The position numbers and the translations under genes are program-made. From Streptomyces sp. CC0208 (lineage in GTDB: Bacteria; Actinomycetota; Actinomycetes; Streptomycetales; Streptomycetaceae): 64,000 bases of DNA. Position 1 is the first letter of the stretch, and each line of letters begins with the position of its first letter. The stretch spans positions 2,666,001 to 2,730,000 of the forward strand of contig NZ_CP031969.1 in NCBI RefSeq assembly GCF_003443735.1, given 5' to 3'. A model generated the notes under the pieces. It did no database searches. It was not told where the DNA came from and was given only the letters and a program-made list of their open reading frames with translations. Of the stretch, positions 16,539-27,111 are shown in pieces.

Positions 16539-16670
16539 TCAGTGACCGGTCGAGCCGCCGTTGTCACGGCGGTCGAGGGCGCGCTGCAGGGCTGCGGCGG
16601 CGTTCTTGCGGTCGGACTCGCTCGTGCGGGAGGTGTGACGGACTCGACGGCGGGCGGTCGTCTCGGCCAT
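16539..16670 (-). CDS. Small basic conserved protein (43 aa)
   Basis: MAETTARRRVRHTSRTSESD, then RKNAAAALQRALDRRDNGG, ending STGH. The AAGGAGT ribosome site lies 10 nt before the ATG at 16670, better than for most genes here, which argues that it is real. It is rich in Arg/Lys, without Cys or membrane segment, and the second half should form one amphipathic helix. It stands alone and converges with the phosphatase gene. I recall similar short Streptomyces proteins but know no function. Confidence 0.65.
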   Translation of the reverse strand: MAETTARRRVRHTSRTSESDRKNAAAALQRALDRRDNGGSTGH

Positions 16671-16990
16671 GAGAAATCGACTCCTTCGAATTTCCGGGAA
16701 GGGGAAACGAGACGCCGGAAGGGGCGGGGAGCGACGGACCGCAGGGGTTGCCTGCACGGGGCCCGGCTCACGACCGCCATTCGCTTGATCGAGCGAGACG
16801 TTCGGCTCCTACAAAGCTAAGGGAGGAGGGCCGGTCTGTCTCCACAATTACTCGGACTTCCTACTATCTGAGACGGTGGAGTGGATCACACGGCGCTGAC
16901 CTGCGGGAACTCGCGACGAGGACCGGAGAAGGACCAGAGACGAAAAGGGGCCGGGCGACAGCCCGGCCCCTCGATGTGTGCGACAGAACG
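16671..16990. other. Intergenic region upstream of the small basic gene, downstream of pruA
   Basis: I see no further gene in these 320 bases. The pruA side holds its terminator (16943-16970). The middle is AT-richer than the surroundings (near 16840-16870, ACAATTACTCGG and TACTATCTGAG) and probably carries the promoter of the 43-residue gene, but no convincing -35/-10 pair stands out. Confidence 0.4.
16943..16970 (-). terminator. Terminator of pruA
   Basis: Perfect 10-bp stem GGGGCCGGGC/GCCCGGCCCC with loop GACA. On the minus strand it is followed by TTTT. It starts 21 nt after the pruA stop. Confidence 0.88.
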
Positions 16991-18622
16991 TCAGCCCATG
17001 TGCGGGTACCCGTAGTCCGTCGGCGGGACCAGCGTCTCCTTGATGGCGCGGGTCAGGGTCCAGCGCTGGAGGTTCTGCGGGGCGCCGGCCTTGTCGTTGG
17101 TGCCGGAGGCGCGGCCGCCGCCGAAGGGCTGCTGGCCGACGACGGCGCCGGTCGACTTGTCGTTGATGTAGAAGTTGCCGGCCGCGTAGCGCAGCTTCTC
17201 CATCGTGTACGCGGCCGCCGCGCGGTCTCCCGCGATGACCGAGCCGGTGAGGGCGTAGTCGGACGCCGACTCCATCTGGGTCAGCATCTCCTCGTACGTG
17301 TCGTCCTCGTAGACGTACACCGCGAGGAAGGGGCCGAAGTACTCGGTCGTGAAGACCTCGTTCTCCGGGTCCGTGCACTCGACGACGGTCGGGCGGACGA
17401 AATAGCCGACCGAGTCGTCGTAGGAGCCGCCCGCGACGATCGTGCAGGTGGGGTCCGACTTCGCGCGGTCGATGGCGGCCTTGTTCTTGGCGAAGGCACG
17501 CTCGTCGATGACCGCGCCGATGAAGTTGGACAGGTCGGTGACGTCACCCATGGCGATGCCGTCGACCTCGGCGGCGAACTCCTCGCGGAAACCGCTGTTC
17601 CAGATCGACGCCGGGATGTAGGCCCGGGAGGTCGCCGAGCACTTCTGGCCCTGGTACTCGAAGGCACCACGGGTCAGGGCGGTCTTGAGGATGGCGCGGT
17701 CGGCCGAGGGGTGAGCGACCACGAAGTCCTTGCCGCCGGTCTCGCCGACCAGGCGCGGGTAGGTGCGGTACTTCTCGATGTTGGCGCCGACCGTCTTCCA
17801 CAGGTGCTGGAAGGTCTTGGTGGACCCGGTGAAGTGGATGCCCGCGAGGTCCCGGTGCTCCAGGGCGACCTTGGAGACCTCGATGCCGTCGCCGGTGACC
17901 AGGTTGATGACGCCCTTGGGCAGGCCCGCCTCCTCCAGGAGCTGCATCAGCAGCACGGCGGCGTGGGTCTGCGTCGGGGACGGCTTCCACACGACCACGT
18001 TGCCCATGAGCGCGGGCGCGGTCGGCAGGTTGCCCGCGATCGCCGTGAAGTTGAACGGCGTGATCGCGTAGACGAAGCCTTCGAGCGGGCGGTGGTCGAG
18101 GCGGTTCCAGACACCGGGGGCGTTGGCCGGGGGCTGCTCGGCGAGCAGGTCACGGGCGTACTTGACGTTGAAGCGCCAGAAGTCGACCAGCTCGCAGGGC
18201 GTGTCGATCTCGGCCTGCTGGGCGGTCTTGGACTGGCCGAGCATGGTGGAGGCGGCCAGCGTCTCGCGCCAGGGTCCCGCGAGCAGTTCGGCGGCGCGCA
18301 GGATGATCGCGGCACGGTCGTCGAAGGACATCGCGCGCCAGGCCGGGGCGGCGGCGAGGGCCGCGTCGATGGCGTCCCGGGCGTCCTGCTGGGTGGCGTT
18401 GCGGAGGGTGCCGAGGACGGCCTTGTGGTTGTGCGGCTGCACGACCTGGAAGGGCTCGCCGCCGCCCAGCCGCTTCTCACCGCCGATGGTCATCGGCAGG
18501 TCGACCGGGTTCTCGGCCAGCTCCTTGAGCTTCACCTCCAGCCGGGCCCGCTCGGGCGAGCCGGGGGCATAGCCGAGCACCGGCTCGTTGACGGGGGTGG
18601 GGACCTGGGTCACAGCGTCCAT
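16991..18622 (-). CDS. pruA: L-glutamate gamma-semialdehyde (1-pyrroline-5-carboxylate) dehydrogenase
   Basis: A 543-residue aldehyde dehydrogenase that oxidises glutamate semialdehyde to glutamate with NAD, the second step of proline breakdown; cytoplasmic. Signatures: YAITPFNFTAIAGNLP and VVWKPSPTQ (NAD site), FTGSTKTFQHL, LVGETGGKDFVVAHPSAD (general base Glu), and the nucleophile region FEYQGQKCSATSRAYIP. The C-terminus has GQQPFGGGRASGTNDKAG typical of the P5CDH family. ATG 18622. It follows the proline dehydrogenase gene by 39 nt on the same strand, so both are almost certainly one operon. Confidence 0.95.
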   Translation of the reverse strand: MDAVTQVPTPVNEPVLGYAPGSPERARLEVKLKELAENPVDLPMTIGGEKRLGGGEPFQVVQPHNHKAVLGTLRNATQQDARDAIDAALAAAPAWRAMSFDDRAAIILRAAELLAGPWRETLAASTMLGQSKTAQQAEIDTPCELVDFWRFNVKYARDLLAEQPPANAPGVWNRLDHRPLEGFVYAITPFNFTAIAGNLPTAPALMGNVVVWKPSPTQTHAAVLLMQLLEEAGLPKGVINLVTGDGIEVSKVALEHRDLAGIHFTGSTKTFQHLWKTVGANIEKYRTYPRLVGETGGKDFVVAHPSADRAILKTALTRGAFEYQGQKCSATSRAYIPASIWNSGFREEFAAEVDGIAMGDVTDLSNFIGAVIDERAFAKNKAAIDRAKSDPTCTIVAGGSYDDSVGYFVRPTVVECTDPENEVFTTEYFGPFLAVYVYEDDTYEEMLTQMESASDYALTGSVIAGDRAAAAYTMEKLRYAAGNFYINDKSTGAVVGQQPFGGGRASGTNDKAGAPQNLQRWTLTRAIKETLVPPTDYGYPHMG

Positions 18623-18661
18623 GAGATCCGTAACTCCTTGAACTTGAGCGGGTGTTCGGGC

Positions 18662-19588
18662 TCAGCCCTTGCTGATCATGCTGCGGACGAAGAAGCGCAG
18701 GTTCGCCGGCTTCTCCGCGAGCCGCCTCATGAAGTAGCCGTACCAGTCGGTGCCGTAGGCGGTGTAGACGCGCATGCGGTGACCTTCGGCGGCGAGCCGC
18801 AGATGCTCGTCGCCCCTGATCCCGTAGAGCATCTGGAACTCGTACTCGTCGGGCTTGCGGCCCGCCTGCCGGGCGAGTTCCTGGGCGATGGAGATCAGCC
18901 GCGGGTCGTGGGAGCCGACCATCGGGTATCCCTCGCCCTCCATGAGGATGCGCAGGGCCCGGACGTACGCCTTGTCGATCTCGTGTTTCTGCTGGTAGGC
19001 GACTTCCGCGGGCTCCTTGTACGCACCCTTCACGAGCCGCACCCGGCTGCCCGCGGCGGCGAGCCGGCGGGCGTCGGCCTCGGTGCGGAAGAGGTAGGCC
19101 TGGATCACGCAGCCGGTCTGCGGGAAGTCCTTCCGCAGTTCCTCGTGGATGGCGAACATCGAGTCCAGGGTGGTGTGGTCCTCGGCGTCGAGTGTGACGG
19201 TCGTCCCGATGGCGGCGGCGGCCTCGACGACGGGCCGGACGTTGGCGAGCGCGAGCTCGTGACCGCCGTCCAGCGCCTGGCCGAACATCGACAGCTTCAC
19301 GGACATCTCGGCCCTGGTACCCAGTTCGAGCGTCCCGAGCCGGTCGACGAGCGCGAGGTAGGCGTCCCGGGCGGCCTCCGCCTGCTCGGGCGTGGTGATG
19401 TCCTCGCCGACCACGTCCATGGTCAGCTCCAGGCCCCGCGAGGTGAGCTCCTGGACGATGGGGACGATCTCGTCGACCGTCTCGCCGGGGATGAAGCGGT
19501 CGACCACCTGCTTGGTGACCGGGGCCGCCGAGATCAGGCGTCGCATCCGGTCGCTGCGCGACGCGGCAAGAATCACGGGACCCAGCAC
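18662..19588 (-). CDS. Proline dehydrogenase (monofunctional)
   Basis: A 308-residue FAD-dependent ProDH, which oxidises proline to pyrroline-5-carboxylate and passes electrons to quinone; peripheral membrane. Signatures: SVKLSMFGQALD, VTLDAEDHTTLD, VIQAYLFRTEADARRL, RLVKGAYKEP, VGSHDPRL, FQMLYGIRGD and the C-terminal YGTDWYGYFMRRLAEKPAN (the two Arg bind the proline carboxylate). GTG 19588 is chosen because GGAGG lies 6 nt upstream; longer frames to 19669 lack homology. First gene of the proline catabolic operon, divergent from the PucR regulator. Confidence 0.94.
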   Translation of the reverse strand: MLGPVILAASRSDRMRRLISAAPVTKQVVDRFIPGETVDEIVPIVQELTSRGLELTMDVVGEDITTPEQAEAARDAYLALVDRLGTLELGTRAEMSVKLSMFGQALDGGHELALANVRPVVEAAAAIGTTVTLDAEDHTTLDSMFAIHEELRKDFPQTGCVIQAYLFRTEADARRLAAAGSRVRLVKGAYKEPAEVAYQQKHEIDKAYVRALRILMEGEGYPMVGSHDPRLISIAQELARQAGRKPDEYEFQMLYGIRGDEHLRLAAEGHRMRVYTAYGTDWYGYFMRRLAEKPANLRFFVRSMISKG

Positions 19589-19733
19589 GGGGCACCTCCA
19601 CAAACCAGCAGATAGAACCACCGTGAAACCTAAGGATCCCTCCGATCGTCGGCCATCGACAGCTGTCACGCATCCGTGCCACAGATCTCAGACAGATGTA
19701 TGAAGCGGGGTGTTTTTGCGCGAGAATGCCCGA

Positions 19734-21146
19734 GTGACAGGCGACTACAAGGGCGACTACCAGGAACTGGTCGACGAGATCTCGGAGCTCCTCGGCGCAC
19801 CGGCGACCCTGGAGAACCGCGACTTCGAGCTGATCGCCTTCGGTGCGTACGACAGTGAGGGCGACCTCGACCCGTCGGCGCTGGACCCCGTCCGCACCCG
19901 CTCGATCCTGACCCGGCGTTCCACGGCAGCGGTCCGGACATGGTTCGAGGGCTTCGGCATCACGCGGGCTTCCGCTCCTGTGCGGATTCCGCCGACCCCG
20001 GAGGCGGGGGTGTACCGGGGACGGATCTGTCTTCCCGTACGCCACCGGGGGGTTGTCCTCGGCTACGTCTGGCTCCTGGACTCCGACCCCGGCCCGACCG
20101 ACCGGCAGCTGGAGGCGGCCATGCGGGTGACGGCCCGGATCGGCGCGCTGCTCGCGGACGAGGCGCAGCACGGGGCCGACCTGAGCCGGGAGCTGCGGGC
20201 GGTGCTGACCGCCGAGCGCGGCTGGCAGGCCGACATGGCGGTGGCGGCCCTGCGCACGGCGCTGGGGTCCCGCGCCGACGGCCCGTACGCCGTGGTGTGC
20301 GTCGCCCCGTGGCCGTCCGCCGACCCGGAGGACGCCCCGTCGGCCCGTACGATCCCGCACGCGACGGCGTTGTGCACGGTGCCGTGGGGCACCTCGGCCC
20401 AGTCGCTGGCGCTCCTGGTGCGCCTGCGGGCTCCGGACACCCTGACCCCGGCGAACACGGCGGCGGGACGGCTGCTGGAGCGGGCCCGGGGTGTGGAGGG
20501 GGGCGGCGAGCCGAGGGTGGGCAGGTCGGGCGGGACCGGCGGCGGCCGGCGGGTCGAGAACACAGCCGGCGGACCCGACGACGGCAGGGCGAACAGGAGC
20601 GACGACAGCGGACCAGGCGACACACGGAGCAGCGGCGACCGACCGGAGAGCGGCAGCAGTCCCGAACCGGCCCAGGGCACCACACGCGGTACGGCGGCCT
20701 CAGTCACGGCACGGCACACGGCGGCCGCCCGGCCCACCGTCGCCGCCGGTGTCGCCGCCGCCCGCGTGGGCCTCGCCGAGCTGGCCCCCGCCTGGCAGGA
20801 GGCGTCGGCCGCGGCCCGGGCCGCCCTCGCGGAACCCCGGCTCGGCCCGGTCGCCGAGTGGTCCCGCATCGGCCCGTACCGCCTGCTGACCTCACTCCCC
20901 CCGGAGACGGCCCACGACCCTGCCGTACGCCCCCTCCTCTCCCCCGCCCACCGCGAACTGGCCCGCACCGCCGAGACCTACCTCGACTGCGCGGGCCAGG
21001 CCGCCCGCACCGCCGCGGAACTGGGCATCCACCGCCAGACCCTCTACTACCGCCTCTCCCGCGTCGAACAGCTCACCGGCCTGGACCTGGACGACGGGGA
21101 GGACCGGCTGTTGCTGCACATGGCGCTGAAGGGGACGCGGCTGTAA
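19734..21146 (+). CDS. PucR-type regulator with low-complexity insert, probable activator of the proline operon
   Basis: About 470 residues. The N-terminal half looks like a GAF-like sensor region ([39 protein letters not shown]). The C-terminus is the PucR/Cda[24 protein letters not shown], then [20 protein letters not shown]. Between them, about residues 255-330 (nt 20490-20720), lies a Gly/Ser/Asp/Arg-rich segment with no predicted fold. GTG 19734 is the likely start; GTG 19710 is also in frame and directly behind GCGGG. Divergent from proline dehydrogenase with a 145-bp gap, so it probably activates that operon in response to proline; known for similar regulators, inferred here. Confidence 0.87.
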   Translation: MTGDYKGDYQELVDEISELLGAPATLENRDFELIAFGAYDSEGDLDPSALDPVRTRSILTRRSTAAVRTWFEGFGITRASAPVRIPPTPEAGVYRGRICLPVRHRGVVLGYVWLLDSDPGPTDRQLEAAMRVTARIGALLADEAQHGADLSRELRAVLTAERGWQADMAVAALRTALGSRADGPYAVVCVAPWPSADPEDAPSARTIPHATALCTVPWGTSAQSLALLVRLRAPDTLTPANTAAGRLLERARGVEGGGEPRVGRSGGTGGGRRVENTAGGPDDGRANRSDDSGPGDTRSSGDRPESGSSPEPAQGTTRGTAASVTARHTAAARPTVAAGVAAARVGLAELAPAWQEASAAARAALAEPRLGPVAEWSRIGPYRLLTSLPPETAHDPAVRPLLSPAHRELARTAETYLDCAGQAARTAAELGIHRQTLYYRLSRVEQLTGLDLDDGEDRLLLHMALKGTRL

Positions 21147-21200
21147 GGGCTGTCAGGCTCGGGTGGCCCTTCCGGCAGCCCCCGGCCGGCCGCACGAGCG

Positions 21201-21325
21201 CCACCGTCGTACGGCGACCGCCGCCCGCACGAGCTCTCCGGCGGCCAGTGCCAACACGTCGGTATCGCGCGGGCGTTGGCGTGCGAGACGCGCCTGCTGG
21301 TCCTGGACGAGCCGGCGTCGGCGCC
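21201..21325 (+). pseudogene. Remnant of an ABC-transporter ATPase gene
   Basis: Plus-strand frame reads [20 protein letters not shown], then [13 protein letters not shown]. This is the ABC signature (LSGGQ) followed at correct spacing by Walker B (LLVLDEP), as in oligopeptide-type OppD/DppF ATPases. No Walker A, start codon or C-terminal part is present nearby; the frame runs on into the antisense of the TetR gene. Two substitutions in a normally invariant stretch (QRQRV to QCQHV) fit decay. Clear fragment of a lost transporter gene. Confidence 0.75.
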
Positions 21326-21377
21326 GGCCCCCTCCGCGCGGGCCGGCACCCTCGATCTCCGATGCGGGACGGGCGGA

Positions 21378-21959
21378 TCAGCCCTTCGTAGTCCCGGCGA
21401 TCACCTGGCGCAGCCCCTCGGTGAGCTGTTCGCCGGTGGGCGCGGTCTTCGGGTCGAAGGTCCACTGGGCGATGAGGCCCGTCATGAGGGTCACGTAGAA
21501 CATGCCGAGGGTGTCGGCGGTCTCGTCCGAGACGTCCTCCTCGCGCCCGCCCATGAGCATCGGAACGAGCCCCCGCCCGGCCTCCCGCTGGGCCCGTGCC
21601 AAGTGGTCGCGCACCTCGGGCAGTTGGTCGCCCATGACCACGATCTCCATGCTGAGGTGCCATATCGAGCCGGGTTCCCGCATGGTGGCGACGACGTTCG
21701 ACCACACCTCCTGGAACCGTTCGAGGGAGCCCGGCTCAGCGGTCAGGGCGGTCCCGTCCCCCTCGAAGGCGTCGCTCATTCCCTCGACCAGCGACACGTA
21801 CGCCTGCGCCAGGAGTGCGTCCTTCGAGCCGTAGTGGTAGCCGATCGAGGCGAGGTTGGTCCCCGACTCCTTGACGATGTCGCGCGCAGTCGTACGCGCG
21901 AACCCCTTCTCCAGCAGGCAGCGCTTGGCGCCTTCGAGCAGATCCTCGCGGTGTCCCAT
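21378..21959 (-). CDS. TetR-family regulator of the adjacent MFS exporter
   Basis: A 193-residue TetR protein. The HTH part is [20 protein letters not shown], then [28 protein letters not shown]; the C-terminal domain ends [14 protein letters not shown] and resembles the TetR_C group found beside MFS pumps. It is transcribed away from the MFS gene; the 76-bp gap contains a dense repeat array (21977-22023). The obvious inference is a local repressor of the pump and of itself, released by a pump substrate. Confidence 0.9.
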   Translation of the reverse strand: MGHREDLLEGAKRCLLEKGFARTTARDIVKESGTNLASIGYHYGSKDALLAQAYVSLVEGMSDAFEGDGTALTAEPGSLERFQEVWSNVVATMREPGSIWHLSMEIVVMGDQLPEVRDHLARAQREAGRGLVPMLMGGREEDVSDETADTLGMFYVTLMTGLIAQWTFDPKTAPTGEQLTEGLRQVIAGTTKG

Positions 21960-21976
21960 GCGCCCAGCCTATCTAG

Positions 21977-22023
21977 ACAAGCGATTTATACAAGCGTCAT
22001 AGACAAGCGTTTAAGACGCTCGT
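21977..22023. promoter_or_regulatory. Operator array between TetR and MFS genes
   Basis: ACAAGCG occurs three times at exact 13-bp steps (21977, 21990, 22003), and a diverged inverted copy ACGCTCGT follows (22016-22023). The third copy and the inverted copy form a near-perfect dyad centred on AGCGT-TTAAG-ACGCT. It overlaps both the -35 and -10 of the MFS promoter. Confidence 0.7.
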
Positions 22024-22028
22024 ATAGT
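22000..22028 (+). promoter_or_regulatory. Promoter of the MFS gene (TAGACA-17-TATAGT)
   Basis: -35 TAGACA at 22000-22005 and -10 TATAGT at 22023-22028 with a 17-bp spacer. The predicted start of transcription at about 22035 is next to the ATG at 22036, so the mRNA is probably leaderless. No ribosome site precedes the ATG, which agrees. Confidence 0.6.
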
Positions 22029-22035
22029 CACCGTC

Positions 22036-23568
22036 ATGACGAACTCGACGAGCACCACCACTCCGTCCGGCCGCGCCGGGCGTCGCGAATGGACCGCACT
22101 CGGCGTGCTGATGCTCCCGCTGCTGCTGGTCTCGATGGACGTCTCGGTCCTCTACTTCGCGATCCCGTCCATCAGCGCCGACCTGGAGCCGACCGGCACC
22201 CAGCAGCTGTGGATCTTCGACATCTACGCGTTCGTGCTCGCCGGCCTGCTGATGACGATGGGCTCGCTCGGCGACCGCATCGGCCACCGCAGGCTCCTGC
22301 TGATCGGCGCCGCCGCCTTCGGCACCGCCTCACTGGCGGCGGCGTACGCGAACAGCGCCGAGATGCTCATCGCGGCCCGCGCGGTCCTCGGCATCGGCGG
22401 CGCGACCCTGATGCCGTCGACGATGGCCCTGCTCCGCACGATGTTCACCGACCCCGGCCAGCGCGCGAAGGCGATCGGTCTGTGGTCCGGCGTGATGACG
22501 GCCGGGATCGCGCTCGGTTCGGTGATGAGCGGTGTGCTGGTCGAGTACTTCTGGTGGGGATCGGTCTTCCTGGTCAACCTGCCCGCGATGGCACTGCTGC
22601 TGGTCCTCGGCCCGGCACTGCTCCCCGAGTCCCGAACCGCCACCCCCGGCCGCTTCGACTGGCTGAGCGTCCCGCTGTCGATGGCCGCCGTGCTCCCCGT
22701 GGTCTACGGCCTCAAGGAGATCCCCTCGGAGGGCTGGAACGTCCGCTACGTCGTCTCGATCACCGTCGGCCTGCTCTTCGCGGCCCTCTTCGTCCACCGC
22801 CAGCGCACCGCGGCCTCGCCGATGATCGACCCCGCCCTGTTCCGCGGCCGCGGCTTCGCGCCGTCCGTCGCCCTGAACCTCGTCTCGGCGTTCGGGATCA
22901 TGGGGTCGGCCTACTTCACCACGCAGTACCTTCAGTCCGTGCTCGACAAGAGCGCGCTGGAGGCGGCCCTGTGGGCGCTGCTGCCGTCGGTGCCGATCGG
23001 GGCCGCGGCTCCGGTCGCGACGGCGCTGGTCCAGAAGGGCGTCAACCGCGCCTCTGTCGTCACCGCGGGCTTCGCGATCGCCGCGGCCGGCTTCGCGCTG
23101 CTGGCCTTCGCCGGTACGGACTCGATGTGGCTGGTGCTGGCCTCCAGCGGTGTCCTCGCAGTCGGCAGTGTCATCGTGATGTCCCAGATCATGGACCTCG
23201 CGATGGGCACCGCCCCGGTGGAGCGGGCGGGTGCCGCGTCCTCCCTGATGGAGACCGGCTCGGAGTTCGGCGGTGCGCTGGGCATGGCGGTCCTCGGCTC
23301 CATCGGTACGGCCCTCTACCGCCACGACATGCCGGCCTCGGCACCCGGCGTGGCCCGCGAGACGCTGGGCGGGGCGCTGGCCGTCGCCGATCGCGTACCG
23401 GGACTGGCGACCGTGGCCCGGGAGGCGTTCACCAACGGGATGCAGGGGGCGGCGATCGCGGGGGCAGTACTGCTCGCGGGGGCGGCGGTGCTGGCCGCGG
23501 TGACACTGCGCCGGGTCGAGCTGCACACGCCTCAGGAGGCGTCGGAGCCGGAGAAGGTGCCCGCGTAA
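22036..23568 (+). CDS. MFS drug exporter, DHA2 (14-TM) family
   Basis: A 510-residue inner-membrane proton-antiport efflux protein of the DHA2/QacA type. Signatures: motif D1-like [16 protein letters not shown] in TM1 (Asp in the membrane), motif [17 protein letters not shown] between TM2 and TM3, motif C-like [20 protein letters not shown] in TM5. About 14 hydrophobic segments are visible. The soluble tail is short ([14 protein letters not shown]). Divergent TetR regulator suggests induction by a toxic compound; substrate not predictable. Confidence 0.9.
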   Translation: MTNSTSTTTPSGRAGRREWTALGVLMLPLLLVSMDVSVLYFAIPSISADLEPTGTQQLWIFDIYAFVLAGLLMTMGSLGDRIGHRRLLLIGAAAFGTASLAAAYANSAEMLIAARAVLGIGGATLMPSTMALLRTMFTDPGQRAKAIGLWSGVMTAGIALGSVMSGVLVEYFWWGSVFLVNLPAMALLLVLGPALLPESRTATPGRFDWLSVPLSMAAVLPVVYGLKEIPSEGWNVRYVVSITVGLLFAALFVHRQRTAASPMIDPALFRGRGFAPSVALNLVSAFGIMGSAYFTTQYLQSVLDKSALEAALWALLPSVPIGAAAPVATALVQKGVNRASVVTAGFAIAAAGFALLAFAGTDSMWLVLASSGVLAVGSVIVMSQIMDLAMGTAPVERAGAASSLMETGSEFGGALGMAVLGSIGTALYRHDMPASAPGVARETLGGALAVADRVPGLATVAREAFTNGMQGAAIAGAVLLAGAAVLAAVTLRRVELHTPQEASEPEKVPA

Positions 23569-23576
23569 CGGAAAAG

Positions 23577-23614
23577 CGCCGGGCGGGCCGAGGAAACCCT
23601 CGGCCCGCCCGGCG
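23577..23614. terminator. Bidirectional terminator between the MFS gene and serA
   Basis: Perfect 17-bp stem (23577-23593 with 23598-23614), loop AAAC, between convergent genes. TTTT follows on the minus strand, so it works best for serA. Confidence 0.88.
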
Positions 23615-23628
23615 TTGGTGGTGCAGCG

Positions 23629-25218
23629 TCAGACCAGGTTCACCGCGCGGGCCGACGTCGCCCCGATCTCCTCGGCGACCTCGGTCAGCACCCCGGCGGG
23701 AACCGTGTCGTCGACGGTCAGGACCGCCAGCGCCTCGCCACCGGCGATCGCACGCGAGACCTGCATACCGGCGATGTTGATCCCGGCCTCGCCGAAGATC
23801 CGGCCCACCGTGCCGACGACACCGGGACGGTCCTCGTACTTGAGGACGACCATGTGGTCGGCGAGGGCCAGGTCGACGTCGTACTCGCCGACCGCGACGA
23901 TCTTCTGGAGGTGCTTGGGACCTGCCAGCGTGCCGGAGACCGACACCTCCTCGCCGCTGCCGAGCGTGCCGCGCACGGTGACGACATTGCGGTGGTCGGC
24001 CGACTCGGAGCTGGTCGTCAGCCGCACCTCGACACCGCGCTCCTGCGCGAACAGCGGGGCGTTGACGTACGACACCGTCTCGGCGACGACGTCCTCGAAG
24101 ACACCCTTGAGGGCGCTGAGCTCCAGCACCTTCACGTCGTGCTGGGTGATCTCGCCGTAGACCTCGACGTCGAGGCGGACCGCGACCTCACCGGCGAGCG
24201 CGGTGAAGATGCGGCCGAGGCGCTCGGCGAGCGGCAGGCCCGGCTTGACGTCCTCGGCGATGACACCGCCCTGGACGTTCACCGCGTCCGGCACCAGCTC
24301 ACCGGCGAGCGCGAGGCGCACCGAGCGGGCGACGGCGATACCGGCCTTCTCCTGGGCCTCGTCGGTGGAGGCGCCGAGGTGCGGGGTGGCGACGACCTGG
24401 TCGAACTCGAACAGCGGGGAGTCCGTGCAGGGCTCCTTCGCGTACACGTCGAGACCGGCACCGGCGACCCGGCCCTCCTTGAGGGCGGAGTACAGCGCCT
24501 CCTCGTCGACGATCCCGCCGCGCGCGGCGTTGACGATCCGCACGCTCGGCTTGACCTTGCGCAGCGCCTCGTCGCCGATGAGGCCGACGGTCTCGGGGGT
24601 CTTGGGGAGGTGGACGGTGATGAAGTCGGAGACCTCGAGCAGCTCGTCGAGGGACAGCACCTTGACGCCCATCTGGGCGGCGCGGGCGGGCTGGATGTAG
24701 GGGTCGTAGGCGACGACCTTCATGCCGAACCCGGACATGCGCTGGGCGACCAGCGCGCCGATCCGACCGAGACCCACGACACCGAGGGTCTTCTCGGCGA
24801 GCTCCACGCCCGTGTACTTGCTGCGCTTCCACTCGCCGTTCTTCAGCGCGGCGTTGGCCTGCGGAATGTGGCGGGCCGTGGCGACGAGGAGGCCGCAGGC
24901 CAGCTCGGCGGCGGTCACGATGTTCGAGGTGGGGGCGTTGACGACCATCACGCCGGCCTTGGTGGCGGCGGAGACGTCGACGTTGTCCAGGCCGACGCCG
25001 GCTCGTGCGACGACCTTCAGCTTGTGCGCGGCGGCGATGGCCTCGGCGTCCACCTTGGTGGCGGAGCGGATCAGGATCGCGTCGACGTCGGCGATGGCCG
25101 GGAGCAGTTCGGCTCGGTCCGCTCCGTTGCAGTGCCGGATCTCGAAGTCCGGGCCAAGCGCGTCCACAGTCGCGGGCGACAGCTCTTCAGCGATGAGTAC
25201 GACGGGTTTCGAGCTCAC
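23629..25218 (-). CDS. serA: D-3-phosphoglycerate dehydrogenase
   Basis: A 529-residue long-form (type 1, actinobacterial) PGDH, which oxidises 3-phosphoglycerate with NAD as the first step of serine synthesis; cytoplasmic tetramer. Signatures: [15 protein letters not shown], Rossmann motif [27 protein letters not shown] (catalytic Arg), and the Glu/His pair in YAKEP and TPHLGAST. The ~200-residue C-terminal part is the allosteric substrate-binding domain plus an ACT domain ([15 protein letters not shown]), so serine feedback is expected. GTG 25218 has GAGGA 6 nt upstream; another GTG at 25230 is less likely. Follows ilvC on the same strand but after a terminator. Confidence 0.95.
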   Translation of the reverse strand: MSSKPVVLIAEELSPATVDALGPDFEIRHCNGADRAELLPAIADVDAILIRSATKVDAEAIAAAHKLKVVARAGVGLDNVDVSAATKAGVMVVNAPTSNIVTAAELACGLLVATARHIPQANAALKNGEWKRSKYTGVELAEKTLGVVGLGRIGALVAQRMSGFGMKVVAYDPYIQPARAAQMGVKVLSLDELLEVSDFITVHLPKTPETVGLIGDEALRKVKPSVRIVNAARGGIVDEEALYSALKEGRVAGAGLDVYAKEPCTDSPLFEFDQVVATPHLGASTDEAQEKAGIAVARSVRLALAGELVPDAVNVQGGVIAEDVKPGLPLAERLGRIFTALAGEVAVRLDVEVYGEITQHDVKVLELSALKGVFEDVVAETVSYVNAPLFAQERGVEVRLTTSSESADHRNVVTVRGTLGSGEEVSVSGTLAGPKHLQKIVAVGEYDVDLALADHMVVLKYEDRPGVVGTVGRIFGEAGINIAGMQVSRAIAGGEALAVLTVDDTVPAGVLTEVAEEIGATSARAVNLV

Positions 25219-25414
25219 GTGAGTCCTCACAAGTCCATTGCGTGCGGACGGCCGTCCCGACGGCCGCAGGCGGTGGAGGGTACTGGCCGCGTGGAAGACG
25301 CACGACGCTGTGGGCCTGACGCGTATGTTGTGCGCCAGTGTAGTGGCGCGGTGGAGGTCGTCTTACGCCTCCGCGGAAGGATCACCCGTCCGTGCTGCGA
25401 CGGGTTGGACAACG

Positions 25415-25440
25415 GGGCCGGAGCGCACCCGCTCCGGCCC
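25415..25440 (-). terminator. Terminator of the ilvBNC transcript
   Basis: Perfect 11-bp stem GGGCCGGAGCG/CGCTCCGGCCC with loop CACC, 13 nt after the ilvC stop. The remaining ~195 bases to the serA start contain no gene and should hold the serA promoter; no clear -35/-10 pair was found. Confidence 0.82.
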
Positions 25441-25452
25441 GTCACGCGAGGC

Positions 25453-26562
<1,110 letters not shown>

Positions 26563-27090
26563 TTACGCGCTGCGGTCGAGTGCGCGCAGCGAACGGTCCG
26601 TGATCGAACGCGAGCCGCGGCCGATCGCGATCGTGCCGGACTGGACCAGTTCCTTGATGCCGAAGGGCTCCAGCATCTTCAGCATCGCGGACAGCTTGTC
26701 GCTGGAGCCGGTGGCCTCGATCGTGACGGCCTCCGGGGAGACGTCGACGGTCTTGGCGCGGAACAGCTGGACGATCTCGACGATCTGGGAGCGCGTCTCG
26801 TTGTCGGCGCGCACCTTCACCAGAACGAGTTCGCGCTGAACGGCGGAACCGGCTTCCAGTTCGACGATCTTCAGCACGTTGACCAGCTTGTTGAGCTGCT
26901 TGGTCACCTGTTCCAGCGGCAGTTCCTCGAGCACCGTGACCACGATGGTGATCCGGGAGATCTCGGGGTGCTCGGTGACACCGACCGCGAGCGAGTCGAT
27001 GTTGAAACCGCGGCGGGAGAACAGGGCGGCGATCCGGGCCAGGATGCCCGGGGTGTTCTCCACCAGGACGGAGAGCGTGTGCTTGGACAT
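26563..27090 (-). CDS. ilvN: Acetolactate synthase small (regulatory) subunit
   Basis: A 175-residue ACT-domain protein that activates the IlvB catalytic subunit and confers valine feedback. The N-terminal ACT domain reads HTLSVLVENTPGILARIAAL then FSRRGFNIDSLAVG; the second ALS_ss_C domain has ELVLVKVRADNETRSQI and EPFGIKELVQSGTIAIGRG. ATG 27090 begins 22 nt after the ilvB stop, with GGAAG upstream. Same operon as ilvB and ilvC. Could equally be called ilvH. Confidence 0.95.
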   Translation of the reverse strand: MSKHTLSVLVENTPGILARIAALFSRRGFNIDSLAVGVTEHPEISRITIVVTVLEELPLEQVTKQLNKLVNVLKIVELEAGSAVQRELVLVKVRADNETRSQIVEIVQLFRAKTVDVSPEAVTIEATGSSDKLSAMLKMLEPFGIKELVQSGTIAIGRGSRSITDRSLRALDRSA

Positions 27091-27111
27091 GATCTGCTTC
27101 CTTTACGGCTC

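Noticed and set aside
21977..22009. ACAAGCG repeats as an origin-like iteron set
   Set aside because: Only three copies, located exactly on a divergent TetR/MFS promoter; operator use is far more likely.
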